From a marine bacterium B5-7 (GTDB lineage: Bacteria > Pseudomonadota > Gammaproteobacteria > Arenicellales > CAJQKF01): DNA of 64,000 nucleotides. Every line of letters starts with the position of its first letter. Position 1 is the first letter of the stretch. Below the pieces are notes generated by a model. It saw only the letters and a program-made list of their open reading frames with translations, was not told the DNA's origin and searched no databases. Positions 51,445-62,787 of this stretch are shown one piece after another. A program made the position numbers and the translations under genes. The DNA lies in assembly GCA_021604525.1 (NCBI GenBank), contig BQJD01000002.1, positions 88,282 to 152,281 of the forward strand. The letters run 5' to 3'.

Positions 51445-52169
51445 CCCGCGAGCTGCAGTTCCCGACCCTGTACCAGACGGCGCCACATCCGTGTCCGTAT
51501 ATTCATGAAAAAACCGCTGTGAACTTGATACTCGATCCCCATTTCCCGGTAACAATCGGTCTCTACCAGCGCTTATTGCAGCACGGCTTCAGGCGCAACG
51601 GCGCGTTGTACTATCGACCGTTCTGCAATGAGTGTTCGGCTTGTGTCTCAGTCCGCGTGCCGGTGAGGAAATTCCGTCCCAATCGTTCCCAGCGTCGAAC
51701 CCAGCGCCGCAATGAGCACCTTGAGGTCAGCTTTAGCAAAGCAGAATATTCACACGAACACTTCGAGTTATACCTGCGTTATCAGTCCAGCCGGCATAGG
51801 GGCGACAGCATGGACGATCCTGATCCTGATAAATATCGGCGTTTCCTGGTGGATTCTGCGGTTGATACTTCGTTTATTGAAATCCGGGAAGTTGGGCAAC
51901 TGCTTGCGCTTGCCATTGTCGATAGTGTCGACAATGGTTTGTCGGCGATTTACACCTTTTATGACCCCGACAAGTCACCACAAAGTCTCGGTACCTTTGC
52001 GATATTGAAAGAGATCGAGATGGCGCGCATCCTTGGCCTCGATTATCTTTACCTCGGTTACTGGATTGCTGATTCTCCAAAAATGTCTTACAAGTCACGC
52101 TTCCGACCGCTCGAGCGCTTCAACACGTTCAGCGGACGCTGGGAAGACTTCAACCACGGCGTCAGCTGA
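51441..52169 (+). CDS. bpt: Aspartate/glutamate leucyltransferase (arginyltransferase family)
   Basis: 242 aa; HPCPYIHEKTAVNLILDP, GALYYRPFCNECSACVSVRVPVRKFRPNRSQRRTQRRN, LGYWIADSPKMSYKSRFRPLE. Confidence 0.96.
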   Translation: MTRELQFPTLYQTAPHPCPYIHEKTAVNLILDPHFPVTIGLYQRLLQHGFRRNGALYYRPFCNECSACVSVRVPVRKFRPNRSQRRTQRRNEHLEVSFSKAEYSHEHFELYLRYQSSRHRGDSMDDPDPDKYRRFLVDSAVDTSFIEIREVGQLLALAIVDSVDNGLSAIYTFYDPDKSPQSLGTFAILKEIEMARILGLDYLYLGYWIADSPKMSYKSRFRPLERFNTFSGRWEDFNHGVS

Positions 52170-52188
52170 CCCTTTTGGGCTATAACCA

Positions 52189-53088
52189 GTGGATTTTGAT
52201 CGCAATCATGTTTTCGAGTACGCGAGCGCCGAATCCGTAGCGCCCGGACTATTGCGGGTTACCGCGCCTAATCCGGGACCGCTGACGTTCCACGGCACCG
52301 GCACTTATCTCATCGGCAACCCACCAACGGCGATGATCGATCCCGGACCTCCAATTGTCGACCATGCCAATGCCCTGATGACGGCGCTGAACGGGCAACC
52401 GTTGGCGCATATTGTGGTTACCCACGGCCATAACGATCACGCCGGACTCGCCGCAATGATGAAAACCCTGACCGGCGCTGCCATTGCCGCATTTGATTTT
52501 GGCGCAAGCGATCAAAACACCCACCAGGACGTAAACCTTGCTGGCGAGACCGAGAATCACGACTTCATCACCGACATACCCCTCACCGACGGTAGTGTCA
52601 TCGAGGGCCCGGGCTATCGTCTCGAAGCCGTGCACACGCCCGGGCATACCGGCGATCACTTGTGCTTTGTCGACCATGCCGAGCGTCGGGTATTCTGCGG
52701 TGATCACATTATGGCGTGGTCAACCACCGTCATACTGCCGCCGGATGGTCATGTCGGTCGCTACATCGAGAGTCTTGAGCGATTACTCGAGTTTGAAGAT
52801 TTTGTTTTCTGGCCAACCCACGGGCCACCTGTTAAAAAGCCAGCGACGTGGATCAGGCAATTGATAGCCCATCGCGAGGAACGCCAGTTGCAGATTGTCT
52901 CGGCCCTGACAGAACAGCCGGTTAGTGCTGATGTTTTACTCAAGACTGTCTATCGCGATCTGCCACCAAATTTGACCGGCGCGGCACTGCAATCGTTACT
53001 TGCCGGACTGAACTGGCTGATCGAGCAGGGACAGGCACTGATTATTGAGAACGAGACCAGGAGCCAAAAATTATATTATCGCGGCTAG
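52189..53088 (+). CDS. MBL-fold metallohydrolase (LACTB2-like)
   Basis: 299 aa; VVTHGHNDHAGLAAM, VHTPGHTGDHLCFV, FCGDHIM, WPTHGPP. Confidence 0.93.
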   Translation: MDFDRNHVFEYASAESVAPGLLRVTAPNPGPLTFHGTGTYLIGNPPTAMIDPGPPIVDHANALMTALNGQPLAHIVVTHGHNDHAGLAAMMKTLTGAAIAAFDFGASDQNTHQDVNLAGETENHDFITDIPLTDGSVIEGPGYRLEAVHTPGHTGDHLCFVDHAERRVFCGDHIMAWSTTVILPPDGHVGRYIESLERLLEFEDFVFWPTHGPPVKKPATWIRQLIAHREERQLQIVSALTEQPVSADVLLKTVYRDLPPNLTGAALQSLLAGLNWLIEQGQALIIENETRSQKLYYRG

Positions 53089-53115
53089 TTCCGATCTTCC
53101 GATCGCTTCGTCGGG

Positions 53116-53829
53116 TTAATACGCGTCTTCCGATAACCCGGTCCCGGTGGATGTTGGGTAATCCCTTTCGACGATAAATTCACTGCCCATAAAATGATAA
53201 TAAGGCACTGATTCGGGAGGCTCGGGGGATTCGAGCCGCAGCGCCAGTTCGTTCAGCATGAATCGGGTGACACCCGCTATTGGCAGCAATTGATGGTCAG
53301 CGATATCAACCCAACGTATGTCGGACAATTCAGTGCTTGAGGTTTGCGGAAGTTGATCGATTGCAACTTCGGTGAAGAAAAAGCTTGCATGAAACCGGAT
53401 TCGTGACGGTGGCGGTGTCAACGCCCGACCAAGATAACGCAGCCGCGTCAGATCCAGTTGTCGATTACCGGCAACGAGTTCACGCCAATCATCAAAACCG
53501 CCGACCACATCGTCTTTGCCTGAAACGCTGTCGATTCCCTCAATGCCGCACAAAATACCGGTTTCCTCCAGGGTCTCGCGAATCGCACAGATTGCCAGCG
53601 TGCGTGCATCCGCCTTCTGGTCGAACCTCATCAAACGCCTATCATCGCCAGCAAGATCCCGTGCAACAGCAATGCGGTAATCCAACGTCTCAACCACTCC
53701 GCCTGGAAACACATAAACGCCGGGCATGAATCGGGCGGTATCCGGTCGCCGACCCATCAATACCTGTGGGGGGCGTCGTCGTTGAACGATGAGAAGGCTT
53801 GCAGCAGGGCGTATATCAGGCGGATTCAA
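53116..53829 (-). CDS. NUDIX hydrolase
   Basis: 237 aa; YVFPGGVVE...CAIRETLEETGILCG. Confidence 0.9.
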   Translation of the reverse strand: MNPPDIRPAASLLIVQRRRPPQVLMGRRPDTARFMPGVYVFPGGVVETLDYRIAVARDLAGDDRRLMRFDQKADARTLAICAIRETLEETGILCGIEGIDSVSGKDDVVGGFDDWRELVAGNRQLDLTRLRYLGRALTPPPSRIRFHASFFFTEVAIDQLPQTSSTELSDIRWVDIADHQLLPIAGVTRFMLNELALRLESPEPPESVPYYHFMGSEFIVERDYPTSTGTGLSEDAY

Positions 53830-53986
53830 GGGCTTAATCTCACTGACACAGCGATATTACAAGTCGGTGAGAATATCCCGATCAATGCCTCCCTGCACAC
53901 CCTGAGTAGATGGGATGTAGAAAACAATGTCTCTACTGACACGCCCAAAGTCTGATCGGTTGTCGACGCTGTCCAATAGGCAGCGC

Positions 53987-54454
53987 TTATCCGCGCCCCC
54001 TGTAACTCGCGACGCCCTGATCGGGAATCCAGATATCGTCCGGTGGCGCACCGGTCGCATAAAAGACATCAATCGGCATGCCGCCACGCGGATACCAGTA
54101 TCCGCCGATGCGTAGCCAGATGGGTTTTAATCGTTCTACCAGGGTAGTGGCAATTAACACCGTACAGTCTTCATGGAAGGCGCCATGGTTGCGAAAACTC
54201 TGCAAAAACAGCTTGAGTGACTTCGATTCGACCAGCCACTTCCCAGGTACGTAATCGATTACGATATGTGCAAAATCCGGTTGCCCGGTCACCGGACACA
54301 GCGATGTGAATTCCGGGCAGGTAAAACGCACAAGATAATTGACCGAACCACGCGGATTTGCCACCCGCTCGAGCAGCGCCTCCTCCGGGCGATCGGGCAC
54401 TGCCACTGACTTGCCCAACTGCTCAAGATTATCCGGCCCGTCAACGGTTGTCAT
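53987..54454 (-). CDS. queF: NADPH-dependent 7-cyano-7-deazaguanine reductase
   Basis: [52 protein letters not shown]; start trimmed to [14 protein letters not shown]. Confidence 0.96.
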   Translation of the reverse strand: MTTVDGPDNLEQLGKSVAVPDRPEEALLERVANPRGSVNYLVRFTCPEFTSLCPVTGQPDFAHIVIDYVPGKWLVESKSLKLFLQSFRNHGAFHEDCTVLIATTLVERLKPIWLRIGGYWYPRGGMPIDVFYATGAPPDDIWIPDQGVASYRGRG

Positions 54455-54464
54455 GTTTCCGCCC

Positions 54465-56963
54465 TCAGTCGTCACCTGAGGCGATCGTGTCCGCCGACAC
54501 GGCATTGCCTACTAATGATGGTTTGGCAGACGCTTTTTTCCTGGTCGCTTTCTTGCTGGCACTTTTCCTGGTCGTCTTTTTCTTTGTGCTTTTCTTCCTG
54601 GTGACCTTTCGGGTAGCCTTGCTGGCGGCTACTTTTTTGGTCGCCGTTTTCTTTTTCGAAGCACGCTTCTTGCGTAGCGGGGCGTCCTTTAAGAGTGTTT
54701 TGCAGGTATCCACATCCAGACTTTTAGGGTCAGTATCTTTGGGTATCTTGGCATTGCGCTCGCCATCGGTGATATAGGGCCCGAACCGCCCGTTTAATAC
54801 CTGGATACCGTCATCTACGTAATCGTGGATGATGCGATTGGCATCAAACTTTTTCTTTTCCTCAATCAACTCAAGCGCAGTCTCGAGGGTCACCTCATAG
54901 GGATCTTCTTTCTTCAAGGAGACGAATTTACTGGCATATCGAACATATGGACCGAATCGGCCAATGTTGGCAGAGACTTCCTCGCCATCGGCTGTCTCGC
55001 CCAGCACCCGCGGCAACTCGAACAACTTCAGCGCTTCATCCATCTCGATGGTATCCATCTTCTGGCCCGGACGCAGACCCGCAAAACGGGGTTTATCTTC
55101 GTCTTCACGTGTACCGATTTGAACAAATGGGCCGTAACGTCCCATGCGTACCGTGATTGGCTTGCCGCTTGTCGGATCCTTGCCGATCTCGCGTGCCTGA
55201 ACCGCCTCATCCCGGCTAACCGTTTCTTCCTTATTCTTCACCAGCGGATTGAAATCGGACCAGAACTCCTGCATGACTGGAAGCCAGTCCTTCTCACCAC
55301 GTGATACCTCGTCGAGTTCATCCTCGAGGCGGGCGGTAAAGTCATAGTCCACATAACGGGTGAAGTGCTCGGTCAAAAAACGATTGACCACTTTACCTAC
55401 GTCCGTCGGGAAGAAACGTCGTGATTCCAGTTCGACATATTCGCGCTGCACCAACGTGGTGATGATGTTGGCGTATGTGGATGGGCGGCCGATACCATGG
55501 GCTTCGAGCGTCTTGACCAGGCTCGCCTCGGTGTAACGTGGCGGTGGCTCGGTAAAATGTTGCTCGGCGCGAATCTCGTTCAAGCGCACCTTTTGGCCTT
55601 TCTCCAGCGGCGGCAGTTGGCTTTCATCATCACCGGAATCTGCTTTCGGGGCATCTTCATCGCGGCCTTCCTGATACACACGAATAAAGCCAGGAAATGT
55701 GATAGTCGAGCCGTTTGCACGGAATCTGTCGCTGCCGTCACCGGGGCTCAAGTCAACAGCGACCTGATCAAGCACCGCATGAGCCATCTGTGAGGCCAGC
55801 GCGCGTTTCCAGATAAGGTCGTAGAGCCGAAGCTGATCACCACCAACATAACGCTTGACCTTATCGGGACTGCGCTCGATCGATGTTGGTCGAATGGCTT
55901 CGTGGGCTTCCTGGGCGTTCTTCGACTGATTCTTGAACGTCCGAGGCGCAGGCGGGACATAATCGCTACCGTAACGTTCACCAATGTAATTGCGCATTTC
56001 TTCAACCGCATCGCGACCGAGAACGACCGAGTCAGTTCGCATATAGGTGATGAGACCGACACCCGTGCCGTCTATTTCCACACCTTCGTATAACTGCTGA
56101 GCCACACGCATGGTTCGCTGGGCCGTGAACCCGAGCTTGCGCGAGGCTTCCTGCTGCAGGGTCGAGGTGGTGAATGGCGGAGCGGGGTTGCGTTTGCGCT
56201 GCTTGCGCTCGACCTCGATGACATTCAGCTCGCCACCGGCGGCGTCGTTTAGCCGCGTCTTGACCTCAGCAGCGCGCGCTTCATTATTGATATCGAACTG
56301 GTCGAGTTTGCGTCCGTCATAATGGGTCAGACGGGCAACGAATGGCCTTTTCTCGGCTTCAAGATCCGATTCTATGGACCAGTATTCGCGCTTGACGAAC
56401 TTATCGATCTCGTCTTCGCGCTCACAGATCAGGCGTAGTGCCGGGCTCTGTACCCTTCCTGCCGACAAGCCCCTGCGTACCTTTTTCCAAAGCAGTGGCG
56501 ACAAATTGAAGCCCACCAGGTAGTCGAGCGCGCGACGCGCCTGCTGGGCGTTGATCAATGGAATCGACAGCTCGCGCGGATTATCCACCGCCTCCTGAAT
56601 GGCGCGCTTGGTAATCTCGTGGAAAACCACCCGATACACCGGCTTGCCCTTGAGTACGCCGCGTTCGTTAAGTATCTCGCACAAATGCCAGGATATGGCT
56701 TCGCCCTCACGATCCGGGTCGGTGGCGAGATACAGTGCCTCGGCCTTTCGGGCCTCACGCGCTATCTCATCGACATGCTTCTTGTTGCGCTCCACCAGGG
56801 TGTAGTGCATCTCGAAGTTGTTGTCCGTCTCCACCGCCCCGCTTTTTGGCAGCAGGTCGCGTACGTGACCATAGGATGCCAATGCCTTGAAGTCGCTTCC
56901 CAGGTACTTTCCGAGCGTGCGTGCCTTGGCGGGTGACTCGACGATAATAAGGTTTTTGGTCAT
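54465..56963 (-). CDS. topA: DNA topoisomerase I
   Basis: 832 aa; [29 protein letters not shown] (active-site Tyr), C-terminal Lys-rich tail ([36 protein letters not shown]). Confidence 0.98.
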   Translation of the reverse strand: MTKNLIIVESPAKARTLGKYLGSDFKALASYGHVRDLLPKSGAVETDNNFEMHYTLVERNKKHVDEIAREARKAEALYLATDPDREGEAISWHLCEILNERGVLKGKPVYRVVFHEITKRAIQEAVDNPRELSIPLINAQQARRALDYLVGFNLSPLLWKKVRRGLSAGRVQSPALRLICEREDEIDKFVKREYWSIESDLEAEKRPFVARLTHYDGRKLDQFDINNEARAAEVKTRLNDAAGGELNVIEVERKQRKRNPAPPFTTSTLQQEASRKLGFTAQRTMRVAQQLYEGVEIDGTGVGLITYMRTDSVVLGRDAVEEMRNYIGERYGSDYVPPAPRTFKNQSKNAQEAHEAIRPTSIERSPDKVKRYVGGDQLRLYDLIWKRALASQMAHAVLDQVAVDLSPGDGSDRFRANGSTITFPGFIRVYQEGRDEDAPKADSGDDESQLPPLEKGQKVRLNEIRAEQHFTEPPPRYTEASLVKTLEAHGIGRPSTYANIITTLVQREYVELESRRFFPTDVGKVVNRFLTEHFTRYVDYDFTARLEDELDEVSRGEKDWLPVMQEFWSDFNPLVKNKEETVSRDEAVQAREIGKDPTSGKPITVRMGRYGPFVQIGTREDEDKPRFAGLRPGQKMDTIEMDEALKLFELPRVLGETADGEEVSANIGRFGPYVRYASKFVSLKKEDPYEVTLETALELIEEKKKFDANRIIHDYVDDGIQVLNGRFGPYITDGERNAKIPKDTDPKSLDVDTCKTLLKDAPLRKKRASKKKTATKKVAASKATRKVTRKKSTKKKTTRKSASKKATRKKASAKPSLVGNAVSADTIASGDD

Positions 56964-57047
56964 CTACTAATTGAAAACGTTCGCTGAAACGGCAAATTCT
57001 ATGGTGCCGAATATTGTGTTTACAGGCTGTCGCGTGGTACGCGTTCG

Positions 57048-57539
57048 TCAATGGAATAGCGGTTGAACATCGTCAAACATGAGGTCTTCTATCCACGCAT
57101 AGTCATCCGGGTTGTCGGCACAATTGCTGAGAACCATCATGATGACCCACTTCACATGATCCGGGTCGAGTTCATCGCAATCGAGCGCCAACAGCCGATC
57201 AATGACCATCTCGCGCTCACTCGGAGTCAGTACCCCGCCCTGCACCAGCGATAACAGCAATCCGCGCGCAAAGGGATCGATGCGATCACATTCAGCCGCA
57301 CTGTAGTGGCGAAACGCGGTGGTCGCACCACCGGGCATGGCAGTTTGACCACGGTCGCACAGTTCCGACAAGTTCTCAAGCCAGTCGAATGCGCGACTGA
57401 TATCCCCATCTCCAAAACCCGCCAGCATCAACTCACGTGCCAGTGACTCTTGATCTGGCTGGTACTCGGTATCTTCGATCATGTAGTTTTCGAACAGATA
57501 CATGAGAACATCCAGGATGTTTTCTTTCATTAACGTCAA
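57048..57539 (-). CDS. smg: Smg/DUF494 family protein
   Basis: 163 aa; MKENILDVLMYLFENYMIEDTEYQPDQESLARELMLAGF; between topA and dprA. Confidence 0.93.
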   Translation of the reverse strand: MTLMKENILDVLMYLFENYMIEDTEYQPDQESLARELMLAGFGDGDISRAFDWLENLSELCDRGQTAMPGGATTAFRHYSAAECDRIDPFARGLLLSLVQGGVLTPSEREMVIDRLLALDCDELDPDHVKWVIMMVLSNCADNPDDYAWIEDLMFDDVQPLFH

Positions 57540-57637
57540 GGTTTTACCTCGAATTCGGCGTGCCTGATAGTCGACCGGCGAAGCACATTCCTACGATACC
57601 ATCTTAAAGATTGTGTAAGCTTTGCACGTTGACCAAG

Positions 57638-58930
57638 TCAACGAATCGTGCCCCGCCGATTGAAAAACCCCGCACTCTTGCACACCAGACCTCGCAATTC
57701 AAGGGTCACGAGAACGATAGACACTTCACTGGCGGTCAGAGAGCTGCGCCGCACGATCGTTTCGATGTCAGTGGGGCTGAAATCGATGCACTCAAGAATC
57801 TTTACCGCATTCGGCTCCAGATCGTTTCCGGCGGTATCAGCGATAAGGGCACCCCCAGGCATATTTAATTTCTGATCCGTCGTTCCTTCAATACCGGCCA
57901 CTTTCTCTGCAGTGACATTTCGAATCGCCGGCTTGCTCGCTTGTGGAATTGCGGATACCGTTTCAGTGCGATTATCGGTACTGTTCTTGATTTGCGTTTT
58001 GTTAGTGCTGTCGATAACAGCGTTATTCAATGCCGGCGCCGGCGTTGTTATCCAATTGAGTTCTTCAAGAATATCGTCTACCTGTTCTACCAGTTTGGCA
58101 CCCTGGCGAATCAGGTGATGACAGCCACGAGCGGCCGGATTATGTATCGACCCTGGAATGGCAAATACTTCTCGCCCCTGTTCTAAAGCAAACCGCGCAG
58201 TTATCAGGCTGCCGCTGTGCACCGCCGCTTCGACCACCAGAGTTCCCACGGACAAACCGCTGATAATACGATTTCGACGCGGAAAATTTTGCGCCCGTGG
58301 CGCAACCCCCGGCGCGAACTCACTTATTATTGTGCCGCCTTTGGCAACGATCTCATTAGCCAGATCCTTGTGCTCGGGTGGGTATACCTGATCCAGTCCC
58401 GTGGCGGCGACTGCGATGGTTGGAACACCGGCTTTAAGGCAGCCGCGATGGGCAGCGCCATCTATACCTCTGGCCAGGCCGCTGGTGATAACAAAACCGC
58501 CATCAGCGAGGCTCGCTGCAAAATCGTGGGCAGTTTCGAGCCCGCCGTGGGTAGGATGCCGACTACCGACTATTGCAATCTGTTGTGCAGACAGTATTTT
58601 TATGGAGCCTTTGACAAACAGTAGTAACGGCGGTCTCGCCACTTCAAGCAAACGTGCCGGATAGTTACGATCCGCCAAAGTGAGTAACGTCGTGTCGGCC
58701 TGACCGAGCCAGCGTAAAATCCGCTCGGCACGCTCGCAGTTATCCTCATTATTGAGCTGGGCACGTTCTGCGGCGCTTATTGGAAATGATGAAAGATCAC
58801 CGTGACTGGCGAGCCCGGTTGCGATCTCATGTTTACGCGGATACCGAATCCTGGCCCCATCAAGACACAACCACTGTTGAAGATTCGGTGCCGACCCGGG
58901 GTCTGTTGCAGAATTGATAGACGAAGCCAT
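57638..58930 (-). CDS. dprA: DNA-processing protein DprA
   Basis: 430 aa; IAIVGSRHPTHGGLETAHDFAASLADGGFVITSGLARGIDGAAHRGCL; C-terminal winged helix. Confidence 0.95.
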   Translation of the reverse strand: MASSINSATDPGSAPNLQQWLCLDGARIRYPRKHEIATGLASHGDLSSFPISAAERAQLNNEDNCERAERILRWLGQADTTLLTLADRNYPARLLEVARPPLLLFVKGSIKILSAQQIAIVGSRHPTHGGLETAHDFAASLADGGFVITSGLARGIDGAAHRGCLKAGVPTIAVAATGLDQVYPPEHKDLANEIVAKGGTIISEFAPGVAPRAQNFPRRNRIISGLSVGTLVVEAAVHSGSLITARFALEQGREVFAIPGSIHNPAARGCHHLIRQGAKLVEQVDDILEELNWITTPAPALNNAVIDSTNKTQIKNSTDNRTETVSAIPQASKPAIRNVTAEKVAGIEGTTDQKLNMPGGALIADTAGNDLEPNAVKILECIDFSPTDIETIVRRSSLTASEVSIVLVTLELRGLVCKSAGFFNRRGTIR

Positions 58931-59090
58931 GATTTGTATCCCGTCCTCCTTGACGAATGCCGAATGGCAATTAAATCTGTTGCACGGACGCTTTGCTGAC
59001 AGGCACTAATGCCGGATTTGCACAAGCATTTCCAGTCAGATTGGAAAAAGCCCAAAACAGGTGACTGTTTAATTGACTATCTTAATGGGA

Positions 59091-60143
59091 TTACCTTAAT
59101 GGACTCACCAATGAGTCGTTGACGTGAATCGCCCGGGTCGCATCCATTACCAGTGCATAACTCACTCTCTCGAACGCCTTGAAGACCATTAACAGCCCGG
59201 AATCCTCTTCCGGCAACTCCAGTTGCCTGCCGGTCACAGGATCCTTGATCGGGGCTTTATTGTGACGAATTCGCAGTACGTGCCCCTCTTCAATACCATT
59301 GGCAAGGCCTAATGAGATAATGACGATACTATACGGGCCGACCTCACTGACGCCTTTTGCAGCCTTGATGATATATCCAAGGACATCGCCTTCCGGTGCA
59401 TGGGGATGGAAATACGGTTTGGCGATATCGCGTTCAACCGGCAATAGGCGATCGCTCGGGGCGATCTCCTCGACCGAACGCGTGACAAGTAGCTTGGAGA
59501 CGTCATCGGCGCGCAACATGGTGGCATCGCCGAGATAAGTCGCTTCGGTGCCCAGATACTCGTTGGTGACCGGATGTATGAGTGCGTCACCCGGACGAAA
59601 CACCTGATAAACCTTACTGACAGGTTCAACGAGGTTACGCGCATATATCTCGCTCCCTTCGCCGACCACGATATTACCCTCGACACCAAGGACCACGTAT
59701 CCCAGATCATCAATCGCATCGGCATCCAGCACCATGCCCTCGGTGAGAAACGGTTCAATGACGCCGGGTGGAATCGTGGTGATTGCATCATCGACCGCTT
59801 CTTCGCGAATCCTCGGTGAGAGTTTTTCCACTGCCAGATTCTCGTTTCGCAGCACTCGAAGTGACGGGTTACCGTTGATGTTGGTAAACACCAATACGTC
59901 GCCCGGATAGATCAAATGGGGATTATCGATATAAGGATTGGCTTTCCAGATCTCGGGCCAACGCCAGGGATCTACCAGAAAACGTGCGGAAATGTCCCAT
60001 AATGTGTCGCCTTCGCGAACCACATAGCGTTCAGGATGACCATCCTTGAGCTCAAGTTCGTCGGCCAGTACAACGCTGGAGGCAACGCTCGTGAGACCGA
60101 CGACTAGCGCCAGGACAATCGGAAGAAGACGTCTTGAATACAT
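59091..60143 (-). CDS. Exported LysM-domain protein
   Basis: 350 aa; signal peptide; YVVREGDTLWDISARFLVDPWRWPEIWKANPYIDNPHLIYPGDVL. Confidence 0.93.
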   Translation of the reverse strand: MYSRRLLPIVLALVVGLTSVASSVVLADELELKDGHPERYVVREGDTLWDISARFLVDPWRWPEIWKANPYIDNPHLIYPGDVLVFTNINGNPSLRVLRNENLAVEKLSPRIREEAVDDAITTIPPGVIEPFLTEGMVLDADAIDDLGYVVLGVEGNIVVGEGSEIYARNLVEPVSKVYQVFRPGDALIHPVTNEYLGTEATYLGDATMLRADDVSKLLVTRSVEEIAPSDRLLPVERDIAKPYFHPHAPEGDVLGYIIKAAKGVSEVGPYSIVIISLGLANGIEEGHVLRIRHNKAPIKDPVTGRQLELPEEDSGLLMVFKAFERVSYALVMDATRAIHVNDSLVSPLR

Positions 60144-60391
60144 CGGGGATCATTCCAGTGGCCGACAAAACAGGCTTGATTTTAGCAGTTCCCGGCATTA
60201 ATAAAACATTTAACGATGACTGAGAAACTATCTGGCACTCTCATCGTGACTCCACTTTGGATATAATTCGACCCTGAAAACACCGGTCGACCGGTTGCGC
60301 CAACCATTGGTCGCGGTAGTTGTACCGTGTTGCCTGGATACATTTTTCTTAGCCGTAACTAACCATATTGGCTCATATTGGAACTACGCCC

Positions 60392-60940
60392 ATGGCCCTG
60401 CTCGACATTCTTGTATATCCGGATCCGCGGCTACGCCGCAAGGCAGTGCCGGTAACAGAATTCGATGATGACCTCAGAACATTCGCCAACGATATGGCCG
60501 AGACAATGTATGCGGCGCCAGGAATCGGTCTGGCGGCAATTCAGGTAAATGATCGTCGCCGGGTTATTGTAGTGGATGTATCCGAGAACCATGATGACCT
60601 GCAGATACTGGTCAATCCGGAAATCATCTCGAGCGATGGCTCGGCCGAATATGAAGAGGGTTGCCTGTCGGTGCCAGGTGTTTTTGCGCCGGTCAGCCGC
60701 GCTGAACAGATTCGGGTAAAGGGCTGCGACGTCGACGGCTCACCCGTTGAGTTCGATGCCGATGGTTTATTGGCAATTTGCATTCAGCACGAGATCGACC
60801 ACCTCAACGGAAAAGTTTTTGTCGACTACCTGTCACGCCTGAAACAGGATCGAATACGCAAGAAACTCGTCAAGGAATACAGCAATCCTGCTGAACAACG
60901 CCCGCCCCTGGAAGACACTGCCCACGGCGCGCCGTTGTAA
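60392..60940 (+). CDS. def: Peptide deformylase
   Basis: [56 protein letters not shown]. Confidence 0.97.
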   Translation: MALLDILVYPDPRLRRKAVPVTEFDDDLRTFANDMAETMYAAPGIGLAAIQVNDRRRVIVVDVSENHDDLQILVNPEIISSDGSAEYEEGCLSVPGVFAPVSRAEQIRVKGCDVDGSPVEFDADGLLAICIQHEIDHLNGKVFVDYLSRLKQDRIRKKLVKEYSNPAEQRPPLEDTAHGAPL

Positions 60941-61060
60941 GTTGGTATCCTGCAGATCAGCCGGGGAAATCACCCGGTGCAAGTCCATCATTCATCACCT
61001 TGGCGATATCTGCCGCGTGGTTGAGACAAGAACTTATCCCTGCCAAACGGGCCCAAGTCG

Positions 61061-62002
61061 GTGAGCAGGCCGAAGATCATATTTGCCGGCACTCCTGAGT
61101 TCGCCGTTGCGAGTCTCGATACACTTCTGCAACTTGATGTCGACATAGTCACTGTGTATTGCCAGCCGGACCGGCCGGCCGGTCGTGGCCGGGCAACCCG
61201 AAAGTGCCCGGTCAAGATTCGAGCCGAGAGATCGTCACTTGTAGTCCGCCAACCACACAAGCTCGATAGCGAAGCGGTGGATGATCTGCTGTCGCTTCGC
61301 GCAGACCTCATGATCGTGGTTGCCTATGGTCTGATTTTGCCAGCCAGGGTTATTGACGGGCTACCACTTGGTTGCGTTAACGTACATGCTTCGCTACTAC
61401 CGCGCTGGCGCGGCGCCGCGCCGATTCAACGCGCCATCGAAGCGGGTGATGTTGAAACCGGCATTACCCTGATGCGTATGGATCGAGGTCTTGATACCGG
61501 ACCGATGCTGTCACAGGTCTCAACCCCTGTTACCCACCTCGATACCACCGGCAGCCTTCATGATCGCCTGTCGTCAATCGGCGCCTTGCTGTTGGCCGAT
61601 AACCTGTCGGCAATACTCGAGGACCGTCTGCAAGCCCGCCCCCAGGATAATGCGGAAGCCATATACGCCGCCAGGATCGATCGCCAGTCTGCACATATCG
61701 ATTGGACATTGCCAGCCTCGACCATCGAGCGACAGATACGCGCCTTCAATCCCTGGCCGATATGCTGGAGCAATTCGGATACTGGGGTGCTTCGACTATT
61801 CGCTGCCGAGGTCGATACGACAGCTACCAGCAACAAAGCCGATCCCGGGCATATTATTGCCCTTGGCGAAAACCGCATCACCGTGGCATGCGGGCAGAAT
61901 AGTCTGGCCATCAGTGAGCTACAAAAACCAGGTGGTAAACGGCTTCAAACGCGAGACTTTCTTAACGGAACGCCACTTCGCATCGGTCAAAAACTCGACT
62001 AG
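61061..62002 (+). CDS. fmt: Methionyl-tRNA formyltransferase (GTG start)
   Basis: 313 aa; KIIFAGTPEFAVASLDTLL, GCVNVHASLLPRWRGAAPIQRAI. Confidence 0.97.
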   Translation: MSRPKIIFAGTPEFAVASLDTLLQLDVDIVTVYCQPDRPAGRGRATRKCPVKIRAERSSLVVRQPHKLDSEAVDDLLSLRADLMIVVAYGLILPARVIDGLPLGCVNVHASLLPRWRGAAPIQRAIEAGDVETGITLMRMDRGLDTGPMLSQVSTPVTHLDTTGSLHDRLSSIGALLLADNLSAILEDRLQARPQDNAEAIYAARIDRQSAHIDWTLPASTIERQIRAFNPWPICWSNSDTGVLRLFAAEVDTTATSNKADPGHIIALGENRITVACGQNSLAISELQKPGGKRLQTRDFLNGTPLRIGQKLD

Positions 62003-62163
62003 CTCTCATTTCGGTGGTCAATAGTAATTCGCGCTAATTGTCATTCTTCGCTATCTATTGACGTTATAACAATCCGCAATACCCTGAAATGCACGGCCGC
62101 AATCCCCTATAATCCGTGATTTAATACTTCAGCCACATTCGATTCGCGAATTCCAACAAACGC

Positions 62164-62787
62164 GTGAACCAATACCCCCAATCAATAGTGGACCCGCATC
62201 CAGCAAGCCAACGGCCAACAACCATTGGTAAACGCAGAGGCATGGTCAACTGGCTTGTCGCCCTGGTTTTGCTCGGCGTCCCAGCCTCAGTGCAGGCTAA
62301 TTTCGAAGTATTGTCCGGTCGCACAAAAATCAATTCCAACGCCATCGTCACCAATGCGGAGCTTGATCTTGAGTTGAGCGATGCGGTAGCTGAAGCACTC
62401 GATCAGGGTATCGAGATCGATATCGTTGCCGAAATTCGCCTGTACCGTATCAGACCCTATATCTGGGATGAGGAAATTGCCCGCTGGCGAATTGACTATC
62501 GGCTTAAACATCACGATCTTTCCACCACCTACGTGGTCAGGGATGATCGCAGCAACGAACTGGAAACATTCGTCACATTGCGCGAGGCCATGGATTTCAT
62601 TGCCGATTTTAATGTATCGCTGCCGGTTGTTACCGAAACCTTGCCGCAAACCGACGACGGCTATCGTGTCGCGTTCAGCATTTATCTGGATCGTGGCAGC
62701 CTGCCGCCACCTTTGAAGCTCATCGCCGACTTCTCTCCCAACTGGCATCTCGGCAGCCGCTGGAAACAATGGTCGGTCGAGCAATAG
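62164..62787 (+). CDS. DUF4390 domain protein
   Basis: 207 aa; signal segment then FEVLSGRTKINSNAIVTNAELDLELSDAVAEALDQGIEIDI; precedes an NtrY-like kinase. Confidence 0.85.
   Translation: MNQYPQSIVDPHPASQRPTTIGKRRGMVNWLVALVLLGVPASVQANFEVLSGRTKINSNAIVTNAELDLELSDAVAEALDQGIEIDIVAEIRLYRIRPYIWDEEIARWRIDYRLKHHDLSTTYVVRDDRSNELETFVTLREAMDFIADFNVSLPVVTETLPQTDDGYRVAFSIYLDRGSLPPPLKLIADFSPNWHLGSRWKQWSVEQ

Noticed and set aside
54358-54777. 139-aa hydrophobic plus-strand ORF ([21 protein letters not shown])
   Set aside because: Antisense of the Lys-rich topA C-terminal tail, which produces a spurious Phe/Leu/Val-rich translation
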